A stretch of 64,000 nt of DNA from Clostridiales bacterium (lineage in GTDB: Bacteria; Bacillota; Clostridia; Peptostreptococcales; Anaerovoracaceae): assembly GCA_012841925.1 (NCBI GenBank), contig DUTT01000052.1, forward strand, positions 62,001 to 126,000, read 5' to 3'. This document shows positions 19,395 to 28,197 of the stretch, in pieces. Below the pieces are notes generated by a model, which saw only the letters and a program-made list of their open reading frames with translations, had not been told where the DNA came from and did not search any database. Numbering within the stretch: the stretch's first letter is position 1; the number at the start of each line of letters is the position of its first letter. A program made the position numbers and the translations under genes.

Positions 19395-19595
19395 TCACCG
19401 ATAATCATCCGGTATGGCGCACACCGTCAGAACATATCGATTTTGATAAATCTGCACCCGAACGACGCGTAAGCCGTTTGGATCGCCACCCTCTTCGGCC
19501 TTGCCAGTTACACAGATTTGAGGCTCCACGCCGACTTCTCCGAGGAGCGTAAGCGCCTCCGGAAGCCGGAGCCCCAGCACATCTTCGCACTGCAT
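19395..19595 (-). CDS. Small protein of unknown function, possibly PASTA-like
   Basis: A 66-residue reading frame whose ATG directly follows the frr stop codon (TAA then ATG), so it is well placed for translational coupling. It begins DVLGLRLPEALTLLGE, followed by beta-strand-like segments (EPQICVTG, RVVRVQIYQNRYVLTV). This pattern, a G-L-x-x-x-E-A-x-x-L helix followed by strands, resembles a single PASTA repeat, but the match is by eye only. I do not recognise the family. It may be a small lineage-specific gene of the frr-uppS interval. Confidence 0.6.
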   Translation of the reverse strand: MQCEDVLGLRLPEALTLLGEVGVEPQICVTGKAEEGGDPNGLRVVRVQIYQNRYVLTVCAIPDDYR

Positions 19596-20150
19596 TTAAA
19601 TTTCCATCAACTCTTTTTCTTTGTTGCTGATGATTTCGTCGATGTCCTTCATGCAATCGTCGGTCAGCTTCTGGATCTCGTCGAGGTCGTTCTTCAGATC
19701 GTCTTCCGTGAGATCGCCTTTCTTTTCCGCTTTTTTGAGATCGTCGTTGGCTTCCCTTCTCAGGTTGCGGATGGCTACTTTGGCATCTTCCCCCATCCTG
19801 CGGATGATCTTCGTGAGATCCTTTCTCCGCTCCTCCGTCAGCTGAGGAATGGCCAGACGAACGCTCTTTCCGTCATTGCTCGGGTTGATACCGAGGTTGG
19901 AAACCATGATCGCCTTTTCGATATCTCCGACGCTTTTGGGGTCGAATGGTGTAATTAAAAGCGTCCTTGGGTCGGGCACTGAGATGTTGGACAGGTTTTT
20001 AAGCGGCGTAGGCGTTCCGTAGTAGTCGACCAGAATCTGATCCAGAAGTGCAGCATTCGCTCTCCCGGCGCGAACCGTATTCAGATCGGTGCGCAGGACA
20101 TTCAGGGTCTTTACCGTTTTCTTTTGATATACTTCTTGTGCGGTACTCAT
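19596..20150 (-). CDS. frr: Ribosome recycling factor
   Basis: Works with EF-G to split post-termination ribosomes. The 184 residues give the usual length (about 185), with the family blocks LRTDLNTVRAGRANAALLD, YYGTPTPLKNLSNISVPDPRTL and PFDPKSVGDIEKAI. The ATG at 20150 has GGAGG five to six bases upstream. It follows pyrH by 50 bases. Unlike many genomes, rpsB and tsf are not next to pyrH here; they lie 21 kb away. Confidence 0.96.
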   Translation of the reverse strand: MSTAQEVYQKKTVKTLNVLRTDLNTVRAGRANAALLDQILVDYYGTPTPLKNLSNISVPDPRTLLITPFDPKSVGDIEKAIMVSNLGINPSNDGKSVRLAIPQLTEERRKDLTKIIRRMGEDAKVAIRNLRREANDDLKKAEKKGDLTEDDLKNDLDEIQKLTDDCMKDIDEIISNKEKELMEI

Positions 20151-20200
20151 TGGTGCCTCCTTTTGTCGAGATTGCTTCTTCGGTTTGTAATCGGGCGTAC

Positions 20201-20905
20201 TCAGCGGATCACCGTCCCTATATCTTCGCCCAGACAAGCCCTCATAATGCTGTTTTCCTCGGCAAGTCCGAAGACGTGCACGAGAATTCCGTTGTCTCTG
20301 CACAGCGATGCGGCCGTGGAGTCCATGACTTTTAAATCTTTTTCCAGCACATCCATGTGCGTCAGCTGCGTGTACATTTTGGCGTTCGGATTTAACGTTG
20401 GATCCGAATCGTATACGCCGTTTACTTTTTTTGCCAGGAAGATTACATCGGCTTCCATTTCTGCCGCGCGCAGCGCCGCCGTCGTGTCGGTGCTGAAAAA
20501 CGGATTGCCCGTTCCGGCGGCAAATATGACGACGATTCCTTTATTGAGGTGTGACAGCGCTCTGCGCCGGATATACGGTTCGGCGATTTCGCGCATTTCG
20601 ATAGCCGTCTGCACCCGGGTGGGTATGCTGATGGCTTCGAACGCATCCTGCAGCGCCAGCGCATTGATGACGGTTGCAAGCATCCCCATGTAATCCGCGG
20701 TCGCCCGATCCATGCTCTTGCTTGACCGGCCGCGCCAGAAGTTTCCGCCGCCGACGACGACGGCTACTTGAACGTTCAACGCAATCAGCGATTGAATGTC
20801 GTGAGCTACTTTGTCGAGCATCGACTCATCCAGGCCGAACTTGCTCTCTCCCGCCAGCGCTTCTCCGCTGATTTTCAGTATGATTCTCTTGTATTTAGGT
20901 TCCAT
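20201..20905 (-). CDS. pyrH: UMP kinase
   Basis: Phosphorylates UMP to UDP. The 234 residues carry the amino-acid-kinase fold motifs KISGEAL (near 9-15), [11 protein letters not shown] and [20 protein letters not shown] take the ATG at 20905 ([15 protein letters not shown]) with GGAGGACC just upstream rather than an in-frame start twelve codons earlier. It opens the operon pyrH-frr-small gene-uppS-cdsA-dxr-rseP-ispG and is divergent from the prolyl-tRNA editing gene. Confidence 0.95.
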   Translation of the reverse strand: MEPKYKRIILKISGEALAGESKFGLDESMLDKVAHDIQSLIALNVQVAVVVGGGNFWRGRSSKSMDRATADYMGMLATVINALALQDAFEAISIPTRVQTAIEMREIAEPYIRRRALSHLNKGIVVIFAAGTGNPFFSTDTTAALRAAEMEADVIFLAKKVNGVYDSDPTLNPNAKMYTQLTHMDVLEKDLKVMDSTAASLCRDNGILVHVFGLAEENSIMRACLGEDIGTVIR

Positions 20906-20953
20906 TCGGTCCTCCGGCGCCGTCGGGCGCGGCCGCTGCAAATCATTCGTAAA

Positions 20954-20982
20954 ATTATAGCATGTTTCGGAACTGTTTTCCA
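20954..20982 (-). promoter_or_regulatory. Candidate pyrH promoter (extended -10)
   Basis: Consensus TATAAT (20954-20959) preceded by TGC (extended -10), with a weak -35 TGGAAA (20977-20982) at 17 bases. It reads toward pyrH. Confidence 0.55.
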
Positions 20983-21000
20983 GTTTGGATGTTCGCCTGC

Positions 21001-21029
21001 TTGCGAAAACAGCATCGAACCGCTATAGT
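21001..21029 (+). promoter_or_regulatory. Candidate promoter of the prolyl-tRNA editing gene
   Basis: TTGCGA (21001-21006), 17-base spacer, TATAGT (21024-21029), reading toward the gene at 21077. Confidence 0.5.
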
Positions 21030-21076
21030 AATGAAAGACATCCGCAAAAGAAAACACATAGAAACAGGAGTATCCC

Positions 21077-21622
21077 ATGAGCGATCACACGCTGTGCCTG
21101 CGCACAGACAACCCCGGCCCGCAAGGGCGCCTGCAGCAGGAAGTCGACTCGTTCTGTCTGCTGGACCGGCTCGGCATCGACTATGCCTGGCTGGACCACG
21201 AAGCAAAAATGACGATCGACGACTGCCGCGACCTCGACGACGTTCTGGAGATCGAGCTTTGCAAGAACCTCTTTCTCTGGAACAAAACGAGAGATTCGTT
21301 TTACCTGCTTATGATGCCCGGCGACAAGAAGTTTGTCACCAAGGACGTTTCGGCCTGCGTCGGAAGCAGTCGGCTTGAATTTGCACCCGGCTCCTATATG
21401 GAGGAATTCCTGAACCTGTCGCCCGGTTCGGTCAGCGTGCTCGGCCTGATGTACGACACCGGGCAGAATGTCCGGCTTCTGATCGACCGCGATGTGCTAG
21501 CCCGCAAATACATCGGATGTCACCCCTGCATCAACACGGCCAGCCTGCGCATCCCGACGCAGGATTTTCTGGAGAAGCTGCTGCCGGCCATGGATCACGA
21601 ACCGATTATCCTGGACCTGTAA
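21077..21622 (+). CDS. YbaK/ProX-family prolyl-tRNA editing protein
   Basis: A 181-residue protein of the YbaK/ProX (INS-like) family that hydrolyses mischarged aminoacyl-tRNA, typically Ala-tRNA(Pro). The core KNLFLWNKTRDSFYLLMMPGDKKFVTKD and the SPGSVSVLGLMYD segment match the PrdX/ProX branch, which clostridia use alongside proline and glycine reductases. The ATG has AGGAG upstream. The gene stands alone on the plus strand, between pyrH and a convergent PLP decarboxylase gene. Its exact tRNA specificity is not visible. Confidence 0.85.
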   Translation: MSDHTLCLRTDNPGPQGRLQQEVDSFCLLDRLGIDYAWLDHEAKMTIDDCRDLDDVLEIELCKNLFLWNKTRDSFYLLMMPGDKKFVTKDVSACVGSSRLEFAPGSYMEEFLNLSPGSVSVLGLMYDTGQNVRLLIDRDVLARKYIGCHPCINTASLRIPTQDFLEKLLPAMDHEPIILDL

Positions 21623-21636
21623 TTCGAACAACTCGG

Positions 21637-23037
21637 TTACAGCATATCCTTTGCACAACGAATGACGGATGCGGCGACGTCCTCCACGTGCTCTGTGCAG
21701 ATTCCCCAGTTGCTGAGGCTGCAACGCAGCACCGGCACGCCGTCTACAACGGCGCTGTTTAAAAACGTGTGCCCGTCCAGTCGGATCCGTTCGCGCAAAT
21801 CCTGGATTTCCGCTTCGGTTACCACATCCCTGTTCAGGGTAAACGCAAAGCCGTTGAGGCGCGGCCGGCTGACGAGCCGGAGTGCGCCGGAGGCTTCGAG
21901 GCGGTCTGCAAACAGACGGGCCATGGCGCAGTTGCGGTCTACCATCTCTGCATAGCCGTCTTTTCCGTACGCCATGAGCGACATCCATACGGAGATCGCA
22001 CGGAAGCGTCGGCTCCCTTCGTTCCCCAAATGAGTGTATTCCGTCACATCCGACACCTCGTCTGCAACCGATACCGTCTGCGCATAGACTCTGTACTGAT
22101 CGTTCCTGTGCTTTTTGTGCACGAACGCGATGGCGGAATCGTAAGGAATGTTAAGCCACTTGTGGCAGTCGATGGTGAGGCTGTCCGCTGCGTGCATGCC
22201 CTCGAACTGCGGCCGGTATCGCTCGGATGCCGCGGCTACAAGGCCGATTGCTCCGTCCAGGTGCAAAAAGAAGTCGTATTTCTCTTTGAGAGCAGCGATC
22301 GATTTCAAGTCGTCCACATCGCCGGAGTTAGCGGTTCCCATATTGGCGATGACGATACACGGTTCGCTCCGATTCCCGGAAAGCGCGCGCTCCAATGCGG
22401 AGACATCGACCGCCTCCCGTCCGGCAAGCGTGCCGACCGACATAATGCTGTTGCGCCCCAGACCCAGAACAGACAGCGCTTTATAGACCGACGGATGCGC
22501 CGTACCGGTGAGGATGACCGGACGCTTGAGGCCATACACTCCATCGTCGGCCGTCTTTCCCTGTTTGGCAGCGGCCCACTCCCGGGCGGTCGCAAGCGCT
22601 GTGAGTGTCGCCATCGTCGCACCGGATGTAAAGCTGCCCGTCATTTCCGGATTCAGATCCAGCAGGTCGACGAGCGCACGCGTCGCCTCTTCTTCGATGT
22701 GACGGTCCAGGTGTCCTTCTGTACCGAATGCATTCTGATCGTAGAGCGACGTGAGCCAGTCCCCCGCCAGCGCCGCCGGTGTCACCCCTCCGATGATGTA
22801 TCCGTAAAAGCGCGGACCGGTATTCAGATTGACATACGGAGCGTATTCATCCAGAAAATAACGGAGTGCACCTTCCGCCCCCATCCCCTCGTTGCTGATC
22901 GCGACCGGTTTGCGTCCCGGGAATACCGGCGACACCGTATCGCTTGCTCTGCGCGAAAAAAAAGACTCCGCTTCGTCCAGCACCGTCTTCAGCAGCTGCC
23001 CCTGGCGCTCCTGATCTTCTTTCATTTTATCGTACAT
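21637..23037 (-). CDS. PLP-dependent amino acid decarboxylase (group II)
   Basis: A 466-residue fold-type I decarboxylase of the glutamate/aromatic-amino-acid decarboxylase group. The Schiff-base lysine is in DCHKWLN (near residue 295), preceded by the cofactor-binding LHLDGAIGL segment, and the substrate-side FTSGATMATLTALATARE block is present. The ATG has GGAGGGG upstream. The substrate (aspartate, aromatic amino acid, or other) cannot be told. It lies downstream of mgtC on the same strand with a 62-base gap, and ends 14 bases from the convergent prolyl-tRNA editing gene. Confidence 0.88.
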   Translation of the reverse strand: MYDKMKEDQERQGQLLKTVLDEAESFFSRRASDTVSPVFPGRKPVAISNEGMGAEGALRYFLDEYAPYVNLNTGPRFYGYIIGGVTPAALAGDWLTSLYDQNAFGTEGHLDRHIEEEATRALVDLLDLNPEMTGSFTSGATMATLTALATAREWAAAKQGKTADDGVYGLKRPVILTGTAHPSVYKALSVLGLGRNSIMSVGTLAGREAVDVSALERALSGNRSEPCIVIANMGTANSGDVDDLKSIAALKEKYDFFLHLDGAIGLVAAASERYRPQFEGMHAADSLTIDCHKWLNIPYDSAIAFVHKKHRNDQYRVYAQTVSVADEVSDVTEYTHLGNEGSRRFRAISVWMSLMAYGKDGYAEMVDRNCAMARLFADRLEASGALRLVSRPRLNGFAFTLNRDVVTEAEIQDLRERIRLDGHTFLNSAVVDGVPVLRCSLSNWGICTEHVEDVAASVIRCAKDML

Positions 23038-23099
23038 CGTTCAGCCCCTCCAAGGCCGGATTTTGCGTGCCTGCGCGGCCGCCGGCACGTCGCAGCGCA

Positions 23100-23795
23100 T
23101 TATTTCAACGGGAGCACGACGCGCACACCCTCCAGCTGCAGCAGCGTGTGGATATTCTCCTCTTCGCTTGCATCGTTTGCAATGCGCAAAAGCAATTGAA
23201 GCCCGACCATGCCGGGTATGGCGCTTCGCGCCGAGTGGATCTCCAGTCCGAGCAGATGGTAGATGCCGCTGTCCAGCGTGTCGATGAGCGGATTGACCGA
23301 CTCCAGTCCATATACTTCGACATAGAGATTGTAGAACTTATGCTTCTTGGTCCATCGATTTTCTACTTTTGTGGGCAGGGCGACGACAACAATCGAAAGC
23401 AGCGATCCCACGATCGCTCCGGAGTAAAACCCGATTCCGCAGGAAAGGCCGATGGCTGCCATGCACCAGAGTCCGGCCGCGGTTGTCAGTCCTTTGACTT
23501 TGGCCGTATTTTTTACGAGGATGGTGCCGGCGCCTAAAAATCCGATGCCGGACATCACCTGGGCGCCGACGCGAAGGGGGTCCGTCGCATATCCGAGCAC
23601 GACGGTGCTGTAGATGCCCACCATCGCCGCCATCGCAGCGCCGATTCCGACGAGAATGTGCGTGCGGAAGCCCGCGATCCGCCCATGACTCTCTCGCTCG
23701 AGGCCGACGATGCCGGACAGAACAGCGGCCAGCAACAGGCGGAAGCTCACAGAAACAAGATTGAACTCTGCAAGCGTCACCATCAGTTCCTTCAT
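23100..23795 (-). CDS. MgtC/SapB-family membrane protein
   Basis: A 231-residue protein with four or five hydrophobic helices in the first 150 residues and the MgtC/SapB signature (GLERESHGRIAGFRTHILVG and SGIGFLGAGTILV). The C-terminal soluble half (about 150-231) resembles an ACT-like domain. Family members are linked to magnesium stress and to control of membrane potential, but the role here is unknown. The ATG has GGGAGGGG upstream. It follows the metallo-hydrolase gene by 33 bases, so the two are probably co-transcribed. Confidence 0.88.
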   Translation of the reverse strand: MKELMVTLAEFNLVSVSFRLLLAAVLSGIVGLERESHGRIAGFRTHILVGIGAAMAAMVGIYSTVVLGYATDPLRVGAQVMSGIGFLGAGTILVKNTAKVKGLTTAAGLWCMAAIGLSCGIGFYSGAIVGSLLSIVVVALPTKVENRWTKKHKFYNLYVEVYGLESVNPLIDTLDSGIYHLLGLEIHSARSAIPGMVGLQLLLRIANDASEEENIHTLLQLEGVRVVLPLK

Positions 23796-23828
23796 GCTCT
23801 TCGCCCCTCCCTTCTGTAACTTATGTGA

Positions 23829-24731
23829 CTATATTCTGCAGACGATCGAAAAATCTTCGAACACGCATTTCGTGAGCACCGACCCGTCCTCGAGGTACTG
23901 CTGTTCCGGCTCCACGCCGAGATGCTGCAGCACCGTACCGCTTTTAACCGCCTTGAGCGCATCGGCGACATCCTGGATTCTGGAAGGCGGCACGATGAGA
24001 TCGTTGTGCGAACAGTACAGTGCTCGTATATCGCCTTTACGCGAGATCAGCTTTTCCATCGATGCGATGTAGTCGTCCACATTGGAATAGCCGAACTCGG
24101 GACAGTTGAAGTGCGCGTACATGGCCGCATCGTAAATGGTATCCCCTGTAAACAGAATCCCGTGGGTCCGGTCGAAAAGCATCATGCTGTCGGAGGAGTG
24201 CCCGGGCGTGTGAATCACTTCCAGTACCCGGCCGCCGAGATCGATTTCGTCCCCTTCCCTCACCGGACAGATGCGATAGGGAGGAACTGAAAACGTCTCC
24301 GGATCGAGTCCTTCCGGCAGGTCACCCGCAAACATGTCCGCTTCGAGTAGATTGCCAAACAGCGCATGCGGTGCGCCTCGCTCCGCCGTGTAGAAAGCCT
24401 GCGGATCATCGTAGGCAAGCACACAGTCAAAGCGGTGATTGCATCCGATGTGGTCAAAGTGAGAGTGACTGTTAGCGGCGATAATCTCACCGTTGTACAG
24501 CTCGCGCGCAACCGCGGTGATATCGTAAAACCCCTCGCCGGTGTCCCAGAGCAGCGCCTTTTCGTCACCCGGAATCAAAAAAGAAGTAACTTCTTCGCAG
24601 TGACGCTGTTCTGTAATTGCAAACACATCGCCCGGCAGGCGATACACCTGAAACCAGCCAAAGTCGTTTCCGATATCCACCGGCTCGTACTTCGCATAAT
24701 AAGGTCTTGGATATTTTTCCTGAAAACTCAT
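23829..24731 (-). CDS. Metallo-beta-lactamase-fold hydrolase
   Basis: A 300-residue MBL-fold enzyme with the metal-binding HxHxDH motif (SHSHFDHIG, near 99-107) and a second His in VIHTPGHSSDSM (near 185). The substrate is unknown; members of the family act as glyoxalase II-like hydrolases, lactonases or nucleases. The ATG has GGAGGG upstream. It is probably transcribed from a promoter embedded in the thiT terminator (24771-24799) and followed by mgtC. Confidence 0.88.
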   Translation of the reverse strand: MSFQEKYPRPYYAKYEPVDIGNDFGWFQVYRLPGDVFAITEQRHCEEVTSFLIPGDEKALLWDTGEGFYDITAVARELYNGEIIAANSHSHFDHIGCNHRFDCVLAYDDPQAFYTAERGAPHALFGNLLEADMFAGDLPEGLDPETFSVPPYRICPVREGDEIDLGGRVLEVIHTPGHSSDSMMLFDRTHGILFTGDTIYDAAMYAHFNCPEFGYSNVDDYIASMEKLISRKGDIRALYCSHNDLIVPPSRIQDVADALKAVKSGTVLQHLGVEPEQQYLEDGSVLTKCVFEDFSIVCRI

Positions 24732-24743
24732 CGTTCCCTCCTA

Positions 24744-24789
24744 TAAAAAAACAGAGCCTTGTTATGTTGTACTATAACAAATCTCTGTT
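24744..24789 (-). terminator. Intrinsic terminator of thiT
   Basis: A 16-bp imperfect stem (24750-24765 with 24774-24789) followed on the minus strand by seven T. Its ascending arm also contains the -10 box of the next promoter. Confidence 0.88.
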
Positions 24790-24799
24790 CCGGTGTCTA
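24771..24799 (-). promoter_or_regulatory. Candidate promoter of the MBL-fold gene, inside the thiT terminator
   Basis: TAGACA (24794-24799), 17-base spacer, TATAGT (24771-24776): five of six in each box. The -10 lies in the terminator hairpin arm and loop. Confidence 0.55.
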
Positions 24800-24822
24800 T
24801 GTTTCTGTGGAAGCGCACTGCG

Positions 24823-25395
24823 CTACAAACGAAACAGCGACGGTGCCTTTTTGAATAAAGCCAGCATCGCAACCATCGTGATGATCGTCTCAGGCACCAT
24901 GTAGCTTGCGTTGTAACCCAGAGAGAATGTGACCGCTCCAAACCCCTGTTCGCTCAGCGAGCTCCAGATGAGAAAACCCGACACGAACGAACACAAAAAC
25001 CGGATGGCGCAGACGACAAACGTCCCGAACGCAATGTTAGTCGCCGTGTACTCCTTCCCCAGCAGGTGCGCAAACCACGCAGCCGTTCCAAGGAGCGTAA
25101 AGGCGAGGATGTAGTCGAGCATCACCGCTCCGGCCAGAGCGGCCGCCGTCCCAGCCGGAGGCGCATACAGGCCGCCGAGCAGCATCTGAAGCAGGCTGTT
25201 TGCAAAACCTGCGAGCAGCCCCCACCGGCTGCCGTGCCGGAAGGAAATCAGGATAAACGGAAGCATGGAGACGACCGTAACCGATCCTCCGTTCGGCATG
25301 CGGAACAGCTGAAGCTGCGCCAGCACCGTTCCGACTGCGATGAGTATGGCGCTCTCCGCGAGAATGCGCACACCGGACTCTGTCTTCGTATTCAT
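24823..25395 (-). CDS. thiT: ECF-type thiamine transporter substrate-binding subunit
   Basis: S-component of an energy-coupling-factor importer for thiamine. The 190 residues form six hydrophobic helices and carry the ThiT signature near the N-terminus (RMPNGGSVTVVSMLP). The ATG has GGGAGG upstream. Its identification is supported by the TPP riboswitch in its leader. The shared ATPase/EcfT module is not in the window. Confidence 0.92.
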   Translation of the reverse strand: MNTKTESGVRILAESAILIAVGTVLAQLQLFRMPNGGSVTVVSMLPFILISFRHGSRWGLLAGFANSLLQMLLGGLYAPPAGTAAALAGAVMLDYILAFTLLGTAAWFAHLLGKEYTATNIAFGTFVVCAIRFLCSFVSGFLIWSSLSEQGFGAVTFSLGYNASYMVPETIITMVAMLALFKKAPSLFRL

Positions 25396-25421
25396 ATAAA
25401 AGCCTCCCTATGTGTTGTACA

Positions 25422-25454
25422 TAAAAACAGCGCGCACACCGTAGGTGCACGCGC
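25422..25454 (-). terminator. Riboswitch-controlled terminator before thiT
   Basis: An 11-bp stem with two G.U pairs (25430-25440 with 25444-25454) followed by TGTTTTTAT on the minus strand, between the TPP aptamer and thiT: the expression platform. Confidence 0.88.
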
Positions 25455-25484
25455 CGGGCTTCGAACAATTCCTGGAATTCTTCG

Positions 25485-25564
25485 ACAGTTATGCTCCCTA
25501 CGCCGGTATGATCCGGATCAGGTTTAAAGAGTTTGATCTCAGCCGCCGCGGCGGCACCCCTGTT
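25485..25564 (-). promoter_or_regulatory. TPP riboswitch aptamer (THI-box)
   Basis: On the minus strand the aptamer shows the conserved CTGAGA element and the distal ACCTGATCCGGATCATACC and GCGTAGGGA elements that bind thiamine diphosphate. The closing helix pairs ACAG with CTGT at its ends. It represses thiT by termination when TPP is bound (family knowledge). Confidence 0.95.
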
Positions 25565-25578
25565 TTTATGTCCAGTAC

Positions 25579-25606
25579 ATTATATCGCACGGCTGCGGAT
25601 TGTCAA
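25579..25606 (-). promoter_or_regulatory. Consensus promoter of the TPP riboswitch-thiT transcript
   Basis: TTGACA (25601-25606), 16-base spacer, TATAAT (25579-25584): both boxes match the vegetative consensus exactly. Confidence 0.85.
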
Positions 25607-25646
25607 GTTCGAAAGCTCATCTCCCCCGAACAGCAGGTCGACAGCT

Positions 25647-28169
25647 CTAGCTGATGTATCCTTTTTCGCGCAGTACAGCGTGCGCTTGTTCGCTTCTCGC
25701 TTCGTTGATCATAACGACCGGTCCCGTGCAGCCCATTCCTGATTCTGCATACACGCCTGCAGCCCACAGCACCTCTACGGCTTCCTCCAGATCCATCACT
25801 TCGACGCCGTGAATCTCTTCGGTGCAGACTTCTTTCGGCGGTGCCGCTACGGCCGGTCTTTCTCCATCGGACGCGCGGTCTTTCTGCCTGGCTGCTTCGA
25901 TGAGTCCGGAGAGGCCGGCTTTATGCGCTTTTTCGTATTCGCTGCGCGCTATGCCGCTCAGATTGCCTTCGACGATCTGGGACGCATAAGCGATGGCGTT
26001 GGCAATCACCGGCGTACCGGAGGCTCTGGACACGATGAGAATCTTCTTCGAATACCCTTCCCCGATCCCCGGGCCATAGCCGTAGCCAATCGTCTCTACT
26101 CCTCCGCCCGTTGTAAACGCGGACAGAACCTTCATCATCAGATTGCCTGTGAGTGAATCCATGACCATGACATCAGCCGTCGCCTGCAGCAGATCGTTGC
26201 CGCGCATCAACAGTCCCCCGTCGCTCCGTGCCGAACCGGCAAAGCGAATCGGGTAACCGTTTTCCGACAGCGCATTCAGCATGCGCTCGCACTGCCTTCC
26301 GCCTTCGATGTTTGCGATACCGACCGATGGGTTCTCTATACCGCACGATTTAGCTGCGACGATGCCTGCAATCGCGTTGCGTACGAGCGCTTCCGCACGA
26401 TCCGTCGCCGATGTGCCGGTCGTCGTAGCGATAAAGAGCTCTTTGCCGAGCGCCGGTGTCTGAATGCGCCCGACCGTCGACACTCCGATGGGAAATGCAT
26501 AGTGGGCAGCCACAGCGGCATCGATTTTTCCGGATTGAATCCACTCGTCCATCTGTTCCAGGCAGTGGGCTCCTTCGATGAGCGTAGCGCGATAGCCCGA
26601 GCGGTTTGCCTGTTCCACAGCGGCGCGCACCGCCTCCTCTCCGAGTTCGGAATCAGGCACGGAAACGCCGATGACCGGTACGTCGCGAATCACCGCAGGC
26701 GCGGCTGCAACATCCGCAGCGTCTTTTTTCGTGTTGGCCTGCAGGAAGAACGAAATGCCGTCGAACTGATTCGTCATGCGGCCGAGGAACAGCGATCCTT
26801 TGCCGATGATCATCGCATTCTTTGTCCGGCCCTCCATGAGGCTTTCGCGCGCAAACCCCAGATAGGGAACGCCGCTTGGAATGTGCCCCTGTGTCGGAGC
26901 AAAGCCCTTGAGCCCGTGGTCTTTTACGAACTGCGGCAGGTCGCTGCGTTCGATCTGGCCGAGCTTGACGCCGAGCGCTGCGATCATTTTGTAGTTCGCT
27001 TCCGGCACATCTCCTGCACCGGCCGGCTTTGTGATGTCCGGATTCTGCATTTCCGGCGAATATTTATCCACATCGGTGATGGTGAGACCGGCAGATGCAA
27101 GCGGACGGGTAACGAGCGATTCGATGACGGCCTGAGGCGATGAACCGGTGCCGACCGTATGGCGTCCGAGTATATCCAGATTGATTTCGGGGCTCGCTCC
27201 GTCATTTTCGGAAATCAGGGCGGCAAAGCATCCCAGGCAATCCTCCAGGAGAGGCAGACCTTTCTTAATGTGATCCTTACCGTTCATGCCGAGTTTAGCG
27301 GTGGATCCGCCACCTACGACGACGACGTTTTTAAAAGCACCCGAGGTCACCAGGGCCGATGCTTCGACGACCGCATGGGCCGGTGCTGCGCAAAAGCCCC
27401 GCGTATCCGAGCCTGTCGCGCCCGAAAGACCTGCTATTTCTGCCGTCGCTTTGGCAAAGTTACCGCCGCCACGCTGGTTCATATCTCCGCATGCCTCTTC
27501 GCTGCAGTCGATGACATATTCCACCGCTGCCGGATCGATGCCGCTGTTGTTCAGCAGATGCAGCACCGTTACAACTGAAGAAGCCTTTGATGCGAGATTT
27601 TCGAAAATGACGTGCGCACTGAGGTTGACATCGAGGTCGTGAGCCTGCTTTACATAGCCCACCATCCGTCCGTCGATATAGATCGGCAGCGCGGCCTTAT
27701 GGGACTCCTGGTCGAGAATATCCGCCTCGTCGTGCCCTTCCTTGATGAGCGAAAGCATCGTCTCGGTGATGAGAGGATGCGCTTCCAGCTTCGGCCGAAC
27801 CTGCTGTACGAACGATTTGTCGAGGTGCACCAGATCGAACGCGTCGCAAATCTGCATCAGAAGGACGAATTCGTCTTCGGGCATAATCTCACCAAACGGT
27901 CCAAAGCGGTCTGCTCCTTCGATTTTTTTATCGTACCAGGGCTCCGGGACCTCGCCCAGATCCTCAATGGAAAGATTCCCGATATAGGTTTGATTCGGCG
28001 GATACGCAACACAGTCCTCGTACGAGCGCATGTGTTCCGGTAACTGCTTTAGGTAATCGGAGTCCGGATTGACGATGCGCTCCGTCGTCTGTGTCGTACC
28101 GTGGTGCGTCACCATCCCGGGCACATGCACGAGCACGTAGCCGGCTCCTTTCAAAACGCTGTTGTTCAT
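25647..28169 (-). CDS. grdCD: Glycine reductase protein C, fused GrdC-GrdD
   Basis: Protein C takes the carboxymethyl-selenoether product from GrdA/GrdB and yields acetyl phosphate. The 840-residue frame holds both subunits that are normally separate: residues 1 to about 478 match GrdC (FabH-like thiolase fold, with RGFCAAPAHAVVEAS near 257-270 and ending in GKGSLFLGRMTNQFDGISF), and about 498 to 840 match GrdD (PlsX-like fold, with SVGIANIEGG and the catalytic-type cysteine in MGCTGP, Cys814). They are joined by an Ala/Asp/Lys-rich linker (about 478-497, bases near 26.7 kb). No stop or ribosome site divides them. The ATG has AAAGGA upstream. It ends the grd operon. Confidence 0.92.
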   Translation of the reverse strand: MNNSVLKGAGYVLVHVPGMVTHHGTTQTTERIVNPDSDYLKQLPEHMRSYEDCVAYPPNQTYIGNLSIEDLGEVPEPWYDKKIEGADRFGPFGEIMPEDEFVLLMQICDAFDLVHLDKSFVQQVRPKLEAHPLITETMLSLIKEGHDEADILDQESHKAALPIYIDGRMVGYVKQAHDLDVNLSAHVIFENLASKASSVVTVLHLLNNSGIDPAAVEYVIDCSEEACGDMNQRGGGNFAKATAEIAGLSGATGSDTRGFCAAPAHAVVEASALVTSGAFKNVVVVGGGSTAKLGMNGKDHIKKGLPLLEDCLGCFAALISENDGASPEINLDILGRHTVGTGSSPQAVIESLVTRPLASAGLTITDVDKYSPEMQNPDITKPAGAGDVPEANYKMIAALGVKLGQIERSDLPQFVKDHGLKGFAPTQGHIPSGVPYLGFARESLMEGRTKNAMIIGKGSLFLGRMTNQFDGISFFLQANTKKDAADVAAAPAVIRDVPVIGVSVPDSELGEEAVRAAVEQANRSGYRATLIEGAHCLEQMDEWIQSGKIDAAVAAHYAFPIGVSTVGRIQTPALGKELFIATTTGTSATDRAEALVRNAIAGIVAAKSCGIENPSVGIANIEGGRQCERMLNALSENGYPIRFAGSARSDGGLLMRGNDLLQATADVMVMDSLTGNLMMKVLSAFTTGGGVETIGYGYGPGIGEGYSKKILIVSRASGTPVIANAIAYASQIVEGNLSGIARSEYEKAHKAGLSGLIEAARQKDRASDGERPAVAAPPKEVCTEEIHGVEVMDLEEAVEVLWAAGVYAESGMGCTGPVVMINEARSEQAHAVLREKGYIS

Positions 28170-28197
28170 ATTTCGGAATTCCTTTCCTGATTCGCAA

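Noticed and set aside
21769-23199. Long plus-strand open frame of 476 codons opposite the PLP decarboxylase
   Set aside because: It mirrors the minus-strand gene, has no ribosome site or recognisable domain, and its composition is that of an antisense shadow in GC-rich DNA.
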